DNA of 64,000 nt from Salegentibacter sp. Hel_I_6 (GTDB lineage Bacteria; Bacteroidota; Bacteroidia; Flavobacteriales; Flavobacteriaceae). Below, piece by piece: positions 9,054-18,120 of this stretch; within the stretch, counting starts at the first letter, position 1, and each line of letters starts with the position of its first letter. The notes below the pieces were generated by a model. It did not search any database. It was not told the origin of the DNA and saw nothing but the letters and a program-made list of their open reading frames with translations. A program made the position numbers and the translations under genes. The stretch lies in contig NZ_JQNQ01000001.1 of NCBI RefSeq assembly GCF_000745315.1, positions 2,728,001 to 2,792,000 on the forward strand. The letters run 5' to 3'.

Positions 9054-10250
9054 GTGATTTTGTTTTACTTAATTTGCTGTGAAATTTACAGGATAAGCTT
9101 TAATAATTTTTCTTCAGTTAGTTTGAATTCCCCAAAAATAGTACATATCGCCCTGGGAAGCAATGTGGGCAACCGCTTTGAGCTTCTACAAAATGCACTG
9201 CATAAAATATATTTAGAAATTGGCGAGGTGCAACAGGTATCGCAGGTTTATGAAACACCTGCCTGGGGTTTTGAGGGCAATGCTTTTTTAAACGCCTGTA
9301 TTGCAGTTTCTACAAGGTTTTCTGCGGAAGAAATTCTTCGGAAATTATTAAAGATTGAAGCTGATGCCGGGCGAGTTCGCTCTGATGCGAAAAATTACCA
9401 AAACCGAAGCCTGGACCTGGATATTCTTCTTTTTGAGGATGAAATTTTAGAAACCTCAGATTTGATAGTGCCGCATCCTGCAATGCAAAACCGAAAATTT
9501 GTGTTGTTACCCTTAGCCGATATCGCTGCTAAGGAAAACCATCCCATTTTTAAAGTTTCTATTGAAAAATTACTGAAACGGGTGGAGGACAATTCAGAAA
9601 TAAAAGTGATTTCTGAAAAGCTTGAAGTTCCTAAAAAAGCCTTCAATTTAAACAAACTGAATTATATCGCGGTTGAAGGAAATATTGGAGCGGGGAAAAC
9701 CAGTTTTTCTACAATGGTTTCAGAAGATTTTAATGCGAAACTCATTTTAGAAAGGTTTAAAGACAATCCGTTTTTACCAAAATTCTACGAGAACAAAGAG
9801 CGGTATGCTTTTCCATTGGAAATGTCTTTTCTGGCCGATCGTTACCAACAGCTATCAGATGATCTGGCGCAGTATGATCTTTTTAAAGATTTTGTGATCT
9901 CAGATTATGATGTTTTTAAGTCATTGATTTTTGCTAAAATCACGCTGCACGAAGACGAATATGCTTTATATCACAAGCTTTTTCATTTAATGTACAAGGA
10001 ATTGGTAAAACCAGATTTATACATTTATCTCTATCAAAATACAGATCGACTATTGGAGAATATCAAGGCTCGCGGTCGTGATTACGAGCAGAATATTCAG
10101 CCAGATTATTTAGTGGAAATCAATAAAAGTTACCTGAATTTTATAAAGACCCAAACCAATATGAAGGTGCAAATTATAGATATTTCAGGGAAAGACTTTG
10201 TAAACAACCGTGCCGATTATCTTTCTATTTTGGAAGAAATCAAAGCTTAA
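9054..10250 (+). CDS. folK: Bifunctional FolK (HPPK) - deoxynucleoside kinase fusion
   Basis: This 398-residue fusion has two domains. Residues about 30-165 are 6-hydroxymethyl-7,8-dihydropterin pyrophosphokinase (ALGSNVGNRFELL, YETPAWGFEGNAFLNACIAV, RSLDLDILLF), an essential folate step. Residues about 200-398 are a deoxynucleoside kinase with P-loop YIAVEGNIGAGKTSF, ERFKDNPFLPKFYE and the basic lid-like RGRDYEQNIQ. The first domain makes folate; the second phosphorylates salvaged deoxynucleosides, so the fusion links two supplies for DNA synthesis. The start is unsettled: GTG at 9054 is the longest frame, and TTG at 9123 would give a more usual HPPK N-terminus. Neither has a convincing ribosome site. 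Confidence 0.9.
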   Translation: MILFYLICCEIYRISFNNFSSVSLNSPKIVHIALGSNVGNRFELLQNALHKIYLEIGEVQQVSQVYETPAWGFEGNAFLNACIAVSTRFSAEEILRKLLKIEADAGRVRSDAKNYQNRSLDLDILLFEDEILETSDLIVPHPAMQNRKFVLLPLADIAAKENHPIFKVSIEKLLKRVEDNSEIKVISEKLEVPKKAFNLNKLNYIAVEGNIGAGKTSFSTMVSEDFNAKLILERFKDNPFLPKFYENKERYAFPLEMSFLADRYQQLSDDLAQYDLFKDFVISDYDVFKSLIFAKITLHEDEYALYHKLFHLMYKELVKPDLYIYLYQNTDRLLENIKARGRDYEQNIQPDYLVEINKSYLNFIKTQTNMKVQIIDISGKDFVNNRADYLSILEEIKA

Positions 10251-10262
10251 TCAGAGAAGCTT

Positions 10263-10829
10263 TTAGTGAGCCATATAAGATTGCTCGCGATTATTGGTGG
10301 TTATTTTAGAAAATAGATCCCATAGAACCACGCCCACACTAACTGCAATATTTAGCGAATGTTTACTTCCCAATTGTGGGATTTCAATAATCCCATCACT
10401 CGCCGAAACCACTTCTTGTTGTACGCCTTTTACTTCGTTTCCAAAAACCACGGCGATTTTTTCACCCGGTTGAGCTTTAAAATCATTTAGCATCACCGAG
10501 CCTTCAGCTTGTTCAATTGAAAATACCTTTGTTTTCTCTTTTTGAAGTTTTTCAACTACCTCCAGCGTATTTTCAAAATATTCCCAGGCTACGGTTTCTG
10601 TGGCACCCAGAGCAGTTTTTTGAATGTCTTTATGTGGTGGTTGAGCGGTAATACCACACAGGTAAATATTTTCAATTAAAAAAGCATCGGCACTTCGAAA
10701 AACCGATCCAATATTATTTAAGCTTCTAATATTGTCTAAAATCACAATAATAGGTGTTTTTTCAGCTTCCTTAAATTCTTGTACTGATTTACGATCTAAT
10801 TCGCTGTTTTTTAATTTTCGGTTTTCCAT
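10263..10829 (-). CDS. TrmH/SpoU-family RNA methyltransferase
   Basis: The 188-residue protein shows the SPOUT methyltransferase motifs: LDNIRSLNNIGSVFRSADAF (motif 1, about residue 30), VVFGNEVKGVQQEVV (motif 2) and SKHSLNIAVSVGVVLWDL (motif 3, knot-forming SAM site). It methylates a ribose 2'-OH in tRNA or rRNA; the target nucleotide cannot be read from the sequence. It is short, without an extra N-terminal RNA-binding domain. It converges on folK with a 12-bp gap. Confidence 0.88.
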   Translation of the reverse strand: MENRKLKNSELDRKSVQEFKEAEKTPIIVILDNIRSLNNIGSVFRSADAFLIENIYLCGITAQPPHKDIQKTALGATETVAWEYFENTLEVVEKLQKEKTKVFSIEQAEGSVMLNDFKAQPGEKIAVVFGNEVKGVQQEVVSASDGIIEIPQLGSKHSLNIAVSVGVVLWDLFSKITTNNREQSYMAH

Positions 10830-10994
10830 AGCGGCAAAATTAATAGGAATGTAAAGAAATAAATTAATTTAAGTTTAAAAAGACTGGGGTTGATAAGCCA
10901 GGGATTGCTAATTTCAACATTTTACCATTACCGGGCGTCATAGGTTATTTACATTTTAGTTTTATATTAGTAAACGATAAAATATTTCTCTAAT

Positions 10995-13900
10995 ATGATA
11001 AATAAAACTTCTTCCCTGCTACTTTTTTTCTTCCTGTCCTTCTCTCTTGCAGCCCAGGATATTAATAAAGATGATACCCGATTACTTTCAAAACCGGCGA
11101 TGAGTGATTCTCAAATCGCTTTTATTTATGCTGAAGATCTCTGGGTGGCTAACAAGGATGGCTCTTCGCCAAAACGTCTCACGGTAGACGATGGCATTGA
11201 GTCTAATCCTGTTTTTTCCCCAGACGGAAGTTTGATAGCGTTTAACGCTGAATATGACGGCAATACCGATGTGTATGTGGTTTCTGCTAATGGGGGAGTA
11301 CCGGAGCGACTCAGCTGGCACCCCGGCAACGACCTGGTTCGTGGTTTTACCCCAGATGGTTCTGCTATACTATTTGGTTCTCAGCGTAGTGTTTTTACAA
11401 ATAGATATATGAAACTTTTTGAGGTTTCAGTAAATGGTGGCCAGGTTAAGGAATTGGAAATCCCAAATGCTTTTTGGGCAGATTATTCTGATGATGGAAA
11501 GTATATTGCCTATACCCCCCTTTACGAGCCTTTTAACCAATGGAAGTATTATCGCGGTGGTACTGCTTCCCGAATTTGGATTTATGATACCAATGACCAT
11601 TCTGTTACCGAGGTCCCAAAACCGGAAGGTGGAAGCAACGATACAAGACCGCAATGGCTGGATGAGAAAGTTTATTTTAGGAGTGACAGGAATGGGGAAT
11701 TTAATTTGTACAGTTATGATATGAATTCCCAGGAGGTTATTCAACTTACCAATTATGAAGATTTCCCGGTTTTAGATCTTTCCGCAGGAAATGATGAAAT
11801 CATTTTTGAGCAAGCCGGATATCTGCATACCTATAATCCGGAAAGTAATACTACTGAAAAAATCGAGGTTGGGATTGCGACAGATCTTCTGGAACTGCGC
11901 CCACGCTTTGTAAAGGGTGATGAATACATCCGTAGCGCTTCTGTTTCGCCTACCGGGGCAAGAGTAGTTATGGATTTTAGAGGAGAAATAGTAACGGTGC
12001 CCGCTGAAAAAGGGGATGTGGTTAATATAACCGAAACTTCTGGAGTACATGAACAAGACCCTGTGTGGTCTCCAAATGGAAAATTCATCGCGTATTTTAG
12101 CGATGAAAGCGGAGAATATGCGCTGCACGTTCAGGATCAAAGCGAACAAAAAGAGGCTAAAAAATTTAAACTTGATGGTGCAGGTTTTTATGCTTATCCG
12201 AAGTGGTCTCCAGATAGTAAGAAAATAAGTTTCGTAGATAATGGTCGTAATCTTTATGTACTCAATACAGGCTCAGGAAAAGTGACAAAAGTTTCGCAAG
12301 ATGAGCGTTATATGCCCGGTGTTTTCCGAGATCTTTTTGGTAGTTGGTCTCACGATTCTAATTGGATAAGTTATACCGTAGTAACAGGAACCAGTTTTGA
12401 GCAGGCCTTTGTGTATTCGCTTTCAGAGAATAAATCTTATCCAATTTCTGACGGATTCTCCAGTGTTTCCAGTCCGGTTTTTGATCCCAGCGGAAAATAT
12501 CTTTATATACTAGCTTCTACAGATGCCGGGCCGGTGGTAAATTGGTTTGATCAGTCTAACCAGGATATGGAAATGACCAGTTCTATTTACCTGGTGACTT
12601 TGCAGAAAGATGTAGAATCTCCCTTTGCAAGAGAAAATGATGTTGAAAAAATAGAGCAAGCCGAAAAGGAAGAAGAAAAAAAGAAAAAAGCTGAAGAAGA
12701 AAATAAGGAAGTAAAAGTTCCCGATTTAAAAATCGATTTCAAGGGAATAGAAAGCAGGATCGTAGATGTACCGCTTCCCGCCGGTAAATATGCTAACCTA
12801 AGTTCACCAAAGGAAGGAAATCTCTATTATTTAGCTTATCCTCCTCACGAGCAGAATAAAGGAGCTTTAAATATGTATGATCTTAAAGAAAGGGAGAATA
12901 AGGAGATAATGCCTGCCACTTCTTACGAGATCTCAGCCAATGGAAAAAAGATACTTTATAAGGCAGAAGAAAAATGGGGTGTCGCTGAAGTTGATAAAAT
13001 TGAAGAAAAGCGAACGCTTAATACCGGCGATATTCAGGTTAAAATTGATCCTGTAGCCGAATGGCCAAATATTTTTGATGAAGCCTGGAGGGTTAATCGA
13101 GACTACTTTTATGATCCGGGAATGCACGGCGTAGACTGGGATAAAATGAAAGAAAAATACGAGCCTTTTATAGGAGATGTTACTTCCCGAAGCGACCTCT
13201 ACCGTGTGATGGAATGGATGTTTAGTGAACTTGGAGTTGGGCATCACCGGTTTTCCGGTAGAGGTGACAGGCTTCATTCTAAAGAATCTGTCAAAGGAGG
13301 TCTCCTTGGTGCAGATTTCAGCATAGAAAATGACAAATATAGATTCGAGAAAATCTATGGCGGACTTAATTGGAATCCTAATTTGCGTTCTCCCCTTACC
13401 GAGCCGGGAGTAGATGTGCAAGAAGGCGATTATCTTTTAGCAGTAAATGGAGAAGAATTAAATGCAGATGATAATCTTTATAAATACTTTGAAAATACCG
13501 CAGGTAAAATAGTGATGCTTACCGTAGGTCCAAATCCTAATATGAAAAATTCACGGAAGGTTAAAGTTACTCCGGTAGAAAATGAAATGGCTTTAAGAAA
13601 CCGCGACTGGATAGAAGGTAATATTCAAAAAGTACAGGAAGCAACTAACGGTAAAGTAGCTTATGTTTATGTCCCAAATACTGCGACGGCAGGGCACGAA
13701 TACTTCAAGCGATACTTCTTTCCACAGGCAAACAAGCAGGCCATTATAGTAGATGAACGTTTTAATGGCGGTGGCCAGTTGGCAGACTATGTTATAGATA
13801 TTCTTAAAAAACCAGAGCAGGCGCACTGGAGATTCCGTTATGGGAAGGACCTAAAATCGCCGAGTGCTTCCATACAAGGACCAAAAGTGATGATTACCGA

Positions 13901-14255
13901 TGAAACTGCCGGTTCAGGAGGTGATTACCTGCCGTGGATGTTTAGAAAATTTGATTTGGGTACTATCGTCGGGAAAACTACCTGGGGCGGCCTGGTAGGA
14001 GTTTTGGGTTATCCTGAATTTATAGATGGAGGCTCTGTTACCGCACCAAATGTTGCTTTTTATACCGAAGAAGGTTTTAGGGTGGAAAACGAAGGAGTGG
14101 CACCCGATGTTGAGGTGGAACAATGGCCGGAAGAAGTTATAGAAGGGAGAGATCCTCAACTGGAAAAAGCCATTGAGATTGTGCTGAAACAGCTGGAGGA
14201 AAACCCGCCGAAAGAAGTGCCTTCCCCGGTATATCCTGATAAAACAGATAACTAA
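10995..14255 (+). CDS. Tricorn-type S41 peptidase (secreted)
   Basis: The 1086-residue protein has a signal peptide (MINKTSSLLLFFFLSFSLAA), a WD40/PD40-like beta-propeller region (repeated motifs such as PVFSPDGSLIAFNAEYDGN and PVWSPNGKFIAYFSDESGE, about 30-530), a Lys/Glu-rich linker near 550-575, a core domain with the PDZ-like VDVQEGDYLLAVNGEELNA, and an S41 catalytic domain. In the last, DERFNGGGQLADY and DETAGSGGDYLPWMF hold the nucleophile serine near residue 974. This is the tricorn-protease architecture, which degrades oligopeptides. The signal peptide puts it in the periplasm or on the cell surface. The amidohydrolase 77 bp downstream is probably co-transcribed. Confidence 0.9.
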   Translation: MINKTSSLLLFFFLSFSLAAQDINKDDTRLLSKPAMSDSQIAFIYAEDLWVANKDGSSPKRLTVDDGIESNPVFSPDGSLIAFNAEYDGNTDVYVVSANGGVPERLSWHPGNDLVRGFTPDGSAILFGSQRSVFTNRYMKLFEVSVNGGQVKELEIPNAFWADYSDDGKYIAYTPLYEPFNQWKYYRGGTASRIWIYDTNDHSVTEVPKPEGGSNDTRPQWLDEKVYFRSDRNGEFNLYSYDMNSQEVIQLTNYEDFPVLDLSAGNDEIIFEQAGYLHTYNPESNTTEKIEVGIATDLLELRPRFVKGDEYIRSASVSPTGARVVMDFRGEIVTVPAEKGDVVNITETSGVHEQDPVWSPNGKFIAYFSDESGEYALHVQDQSEQKEAKKFKLDGAGFYAYPKWSPDSKKISFVDNGRNLYVLNTGSGKVTKVSQDERYMPGVFRDLFGSWSHDSNWISYTVVTGTSFEQAFVYSLSENKSYPISDGFSSVSSPVFDPSGKYLYILASTDAGPVVNWFDQSNQDMEMTSSIYLVTLQKDVESPFARENDVEKIEQAEKEEEKKKKAEEENKEVKVPDLKIDFKGIESRIVDVPLPAGKYANLSSPKEGNLYYLAYPPHEQNKGALNMYDLKERENKEIMPATSYEISANGKKILYKAEEKWGVAEVDKIEEKRTLNTGDIQVKIDPVAEWPNIFDEAWRVNRDYFYDPGMHGVDWDKMKEKYEPFIGDVTSRSDLYRVMEWMFSELGVGHHRFSGRGDRLHSKESVKGGLLGADFSIENDKYRFEKIYGGLNWNPNLRSPLTEPGVDVQEGDYLLAVNGEELNADDNLYKYFENTAGKIVMLTVGPNPNMKNSRKVKVTPVENEMALRNRDWIEGNIQKVQEATNGKVAYVYVPNTATAGHEYFKRYFFPQANKQAIIVDERFNGGGQLADYVIDILKKPEQAHWRFRYGKDLKSPSASIQGPKVMITDETAGSGGDYLPWMFRKFDLGTIVGKTTWGGLVGVLGYPEFIDGGSVTAPNVAFYTEEGFRVENEGVAPDVEVEQWPEEVIEGRDPQLEKAIEIVLKQLEENPPKEVPSPVYPDKTDN

Positions 14256-14332
14256 TATTCTTTTGCGAATAATCTAAAATTTAGAAAGCGGGAATTTGGA
14301 TTACCAGTTTTCTGTCTAAAAGTCTTATAAAA

Positions 14333-15727
14333 ATGAATAAACTCACTTATTTCTTATTGCTGGCGATTACCCTGTCATCTTGTAAGAATAAAGAAAGCAA
14401 AGTATACGACCTTGTTATTCTTAATGCTCGAATTATAAATGTAGAGAATGAAAGTGTAAGCGAAGGCCAATCAATTTTTATTTCTGACGGAGAAATTGTG
14501 GCGGTTCGTAAAAGTATTGATAAAGAACAATTTGTTGCTGATCGCCTCATTGATGCTAATGGGAAATTTGTGATGCCGGGACTTTGGGATAATCACGTTC
14601 ATTTTAGAGGTGGTGATACTTTGGTAGAAGAAAACAAAGATCTATTGCCACTTTTTCTAGCCTACGGAATTACCACGGTAAGAGATGCCGGTGGCGATAT
14701 CACTCCGAGTGTTTTGAAATGGAAAGATCAAATTGAAAAGGGTGAGTTAGATGGTCCCAGGATTTTTAGTTCCGGTCCCAAGCTGGATGGTGACAAACCG
14801 GCCTGGCCGGGTTCTATAGAAGTTACCAGCGAAGCTGAGGTTGTTACTGCACTGGATTCGCTGGAAAGCCTTGAGGTAGATTATGTAAAGACTTATGATG
14901 GAAATCTTTCCGCAGAAAATTATTACAATATCATTGAAGAAACCGAAAAACGTGGCCTAAAAGTCACTGGGCATATGCCAATGAGTGCCGATTTTATGAA
15001 AGCCGTATCCCTGGGCCTTGATGGTGCCGAGCATATGTATTATCCGTTAAAAGCCTGTTCACCTGCCGCCGGTAGCCTTACTGAACTCGATCTTGGCTAC
15101 GGAATGATAGAACCGCTAATTGACAGCTATGATCCTGAACTTGCCGATGATGTTTTTGTTAAAATGGGTGAAGAAAATGTATATGTTACCCCTACACTTT
15201 ATATCGGGAAAACCCTGGCGGAAATTTTGGAAGTAAATCACCAACAAGATTCATTGTTAAACTATATTGGTCCCGGAATTCAACAAACTTACCAGGGCAG
15301 GATAGAAGGAGCAAAACGGGCCAAAGCTTCCGGCAGTAAGATGCGTGAGAAAATGGAAGAAATAAGTGCCCGAATGATCGAGCCAATGCAAAATGCAGGA
15401 GTTAGCCTTTTAGCAGGTTCAGATTGCGGAGCATTTAATTCTTATGTTTATCCCGGCGAATCTTTGCACGGGGAACTAAATGCCCTTTCTAAAGCAGGCT
15501 TAAGCAACACCCAGACCATAAGAACCTCTATAATTAATGGTCCCGAATTTCTTGATCTGGGCAATGAATACGGAAGCATCGCTTCAGGAAAAGTGGCTGA
15601 TATTTTAATTTTAGATAAAAATCCGCTGGAAAATATAGATAATTTGAAAAAGATAAATACTGTGATCAAGAGCGGGAGAGTCTATGATAGGAAAAGCCTG
15701 GATACTATGTTAGAGAACTTACGATAA
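14333..15727 (+). CDS. Amidohydrolase-family lipoprotein
   Basis: The 464-residue protein carries a lipoprotein signal (LAITLSSCKNKES) and the metal-dependent amidohydrolase fold. VMPGLWDNHVHFRGGDTL holds the HxH metal ligands; further pieces are KTYDGNLS, GHMPMSADF, GLDGAEHMYYP and AGSDCGAF (active-site Asp). The C-terminus SIASGKVADILILDKNPLENI is typical of imidazolonepropionase-like hydrolases. The substrate is probably a cyclic amide or dipeptide, which would fit with the upstream tricorn protease as a peptide-processing pair, but that is inference. Confidence 0.85.
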   Translation: MNKLTYFLLLAITLSSCKNKESKVYDLVILNARIINVENESVSEGQSIFISDGEIVAVRKSIDKEQFVADRLIDANGKFVMPGLWDNHVHFRGGDTLVEENKDLLPLFLAYGITTVRDAGGDITPSVLKWKDQIEKGELDGPRIFSSGPKLDGDKPAWPGSIEVTSEAEVVTALDSLESLEVDYVKTYDGNLSAENYYNIIEETEKRGLKVTGHMPMSADFMKAVSLGLDGAEHMYYPLKACSPAAGSLTELDLGYGMIEPLIDSYDPELADDVFVKMGEENVYVTPTLYIGKTLAEILEVNHQQDSLLNYIGPGIQQTYQGRIEGAKRAKASGSKMREKMEEISARMIEPMQNAGVSLLAGSDCGAFNSYVYPGESLHGELNALSKAGLSNTQTIRTSIINGPEFLDLGNEYGSIASGKVADILILDKNPLENIDNLKKINTVIKSGRVYDRKSLDTMLENLR

Positions 15728-15783
15728 TATTTCCTAATAAATTTTCAGTTTTTCATCCGTAACTTGCAAAGAAAAAATCCTCC

Positions 15784-17616
15784 TTGCCAAGACCGAAAAA
15801 ATCATTAGAAGCCAATAAAGTATCCTTCAAGGGAAGCTTTGATTCCCTAAAATTTGTACCGCGATTTTTTAAAGAGATCAGGAAGGTTAATCCCATGCTG
15901 TTTTATGCTAATTTATTGGCCAGAACGGTAAATGCTGTGTTGCCGGTAATTATTCTGGTCGTAGGGAAATTGATTATTGATGAGGTGGTTTTACAAATTT
16001 CTGCTGAAACCAAAGACCTGGAAAGACTCTGGTGGCTTGTGGGTGCTGAATTCGGACTCGCGATCTTATCAGATCTTATGAGCAGGGCCATTAGTTTAAC
16101 CGATGGGTTGTTGGGAGACCAATATAGCATAGACACTTCAGTTCGAATCATTAAAAAAACTTCAGAACTCAACCTGGATCAGCTGGAAGACGCCGAGTTC
16201 TATGATAAACTGGAACGTGCCCGTCAGCAAACTACAGGTAGGGTAGGGCTAATGTCTAATATTCTTACCCAGGCCGAAGATTTGGTGGTGATCTTTACCT
16301 TACTCGCCGGAGTTGTGGCTTTTGAACCCTGGCTAATAATTTTATTGGTCGTTTCGGTAGTTCCTACAATAATTAATGAAATTAAGTTTAGCGGTACCAG
16401 TTATTCTTTAGCTCGAAGTTGGACCCAGGAGCGCCGCGAACTGGATTATTTGCGCTATGCCGGTGCCAGCGATGTCACCGCGAAAGAGGTGAAACTATTT
16501 GGACTTTCAAATTACCTGGCAGATCGTTTTAAAAACCTTTCTGATACCTATTATTTAATGAGTAAAAAACTGGCAAAACAACGTGCCGGCTGGGGCTCGC
16601 TCTTTAACGTAATAGGAACGGGAGCTTATTATGGCGCATATCTTTTGATAGTTTTTAGAACCGTAGCAGGAATCTTTAGCCTTGGCGATCTTACTTTTCT
16701 TTCCGGGTCTTTTAATAGGTTACGATCTAAATTACAGGGATTTTTTACCCGGTTTACTGCTATTACTGAAAGCGCGCTTTATCTCCAGGACTATTTTGAG
16801 TTCCTGGATCTTAAATACTCTGATGATCTAGATAAAGAAAAATTACCGCTTCCGAAGAAAATTAAAAAAGGATTTGAGTTTAAAAACGTAGGCTTTAAAT
16901 ATCCTAAATCTGAAGCCTGGGTGGTGCGCAATATCAATTTTGAGCTAAAAGCAGGAGAAAAACTCGCTTTTGTAGGTGAAAATGGCGCCGGGAAAACTAC
17001 GCTTATCAAATTACTGCTTCGGTTTTATGAACCTACTGAAGGAGAAATTCTATTGGACGATATTCCGGTTAAAGAGTATAATCAAACTCAATATCAACAA
17101 TACTTCGGAGTGATTTTTCAGGATTTTGTGAAATTTGAACTTACGCTTCGGGAGAACATTGCGATGGGTGAAATTGAAGAAATTAAAAACCAGGAAAGAA
17201 TAGACAGTGCTGCCGAGAAAAGTTTGGCAAATGAAGTGGTTACCGGTTTGCCACGCGGTTACGACCAGCAACTTGGTAAACGTTTTAAGCAGGGAAAAGA
17301 TCTTTCTGGCGGCCAGTGGCAAAAAATAGCAATCGCTCGAGCTTATATGAAAGATGCCGAAATTTTGATTTTAGATGAACCCACTTCGGCCTTAGATGCA
17401 CGCGCCGAAACCGAAGCTTTTGACCGGTTTATTAAATTAACTGAAGGAAAAACAGCGGTTATTATTTCCCATCGCTTTAGCACGGTAAGAATAGCCGATA
17501 GAATTATGGTTTTAAAAAATGGTGCTGTTCTGGAAATTGGAACCCATCAGGAATTGATGAAAAACGATAAACTATATGCTGAATTGTTCAACCTACAGGC
17601 GCAGGGGTACCAATAA
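15784..17616 (+). CDS. ABC transporter, fused permease and ATPase
   Basis: The 610-residue half-transporter has an N-terminal six-helix membrane domain (about 35-320) and a C-terminal ATPase: Walker A GENGAGKTTLIKLLLRF near 396, signature DLSGGQWQKIAIARAY near 505, Walker B EILILDEPTSALDA and switch His in VIISHRFST. It is an exporter of the type I ABC class and likely works as a homodimer; the substrate is unknown. The frame starts with TTG at 15784; no ATG gives a complete membrane domain, so the TTG is favoured. The small membrane protein 32 bp downstream is probably in the same operon. Confidence 0.88.
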   Translation: MPRPKKSLEANKVSFKGSFDSLKFVPRFFKEIRKVNPMLFYANLLARTVNAVLPVIILVVGKLIIDEVVLQISAETKDLERLWWLVGAEFGLAILSDLMSRAISLTDGLLGDQYSIDTSVRIIKKTSELNLDQLEDAEFYDKLERARQQTTGRVGLMSNILTQAEDLVVIFTLLAGVVAFEPWLIILLVVSVVPTIINEIKFSGTSYSLARSWTQERRELDYLRYAGASDVTAKEVKLFGLSNYLADRFKNLSDTYYLMSKKLAKQRAGWGSLFNVIGTGAYYGAYLLIVFRTVAGIFSLGDLTFLSGSFNRLRSKLQGFFTRFTAITESALYLQDYFEFLDLKYSDDLDKEKLPLPKKIKKGFEFKNVGFKYPKSEAWVVRNINFELKAGEKLAFVGENGAGKTTLIKLLLRFYEPTEGEILLDDIPVKEYNQTQYQQYFGVIFQDFVKFELTLRENIAMGEIEEIKNQERIDSAAEKSLANEVVTGLPRGYDQQLGKRFKQGKDLSGGQWQKIAIARAYMKDAEILILDEPTSALDARAETEAFDRFIKLTEGKTAVIISHRFSTVRIADRIMVLKNGAVLEIGTHQELMKNDKLYAELFNLQAQGYQ

Positions 17617-17648
17617 AAGGTTTCGCTTACTCTAGAAGATAAAAAAAC

Positions 17649-18074
17649 ATGAATATTGAATTAATACGCCTTTTACTCGATTTCGGTTTAGTGGTCTTAA
17701 TTTGGGTAGTGCAACTGGTGATTTATCCGAGCTTGTGTTATTATAAAAATGAAGACCTGGGGAAATGGCATAAAATTTATACCGGGCGTATAGGCATAAT
17801 CGTTGGGCCATTAATGATTGCGCAATTGTTGGTGGCCTCCTGGCAATTATGGCAACAACCGAATTTTTATACCTGGGGCAGCATGCTTATTATCGCTATT
17901 ATCTGGGCGATGACTTTTCTAGTTTTTGTGCCTTTGCATAATTCTATTTCTCCTAAGCAGTCTTGCGAAAAAATAACCCGCACTTTAGAAGTAAAGAATT
18001 GGTGGCGAACTTTCTTATGGTCACTTTTGTTTTTTGGTAGTTTAATCCTTAAAATTTCAGGTTATAATTTTTAA
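17649..18074 (+). CDS. Small four-helix membrane protein, function unknown
   Basis: The 141 residues contain about four membrane-spanning stretches (LLDFGLVVLIWVVQLVIYPS, IIVGPLMIAQLLVAS, MLIIAIIWAMTFLVFVPL and TFLWSLLFFGSLILKI). There is a conserved-looking YKNEDLGKWHKIYTGRIG loop after helix 1. I do not recognise a characterised family. It lies between the ABC exporter and mutS, in the same direction, and could belong to either transcript. Confidence 0.75.
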   Translation: MNIELIRLLLDFGLVVLIWVVQLVIYPSLCYYKNEDLGKWHKIYTGRIGIIVGPLMIAQLLVASWQLWQQPNFYTWGSMLIIAIIWAMTFLVFVPLHNSISPKQSCEKITRTLEVKNWWRTFLWSLLFFGSLILKISGYNF

Positions 18075-18120
18075 GCAAACTGCCTAATCCGTATTTTAGC
18101 AAACCTAAAACTCCAGAATT

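Noticed and set aside
11772..12149. Antisense frames within the tricorn protease gene
   Set aside because: The plus-strand frame has continuous propeller repeats and a catalytic domain; the antisense frames have no recognisable features.
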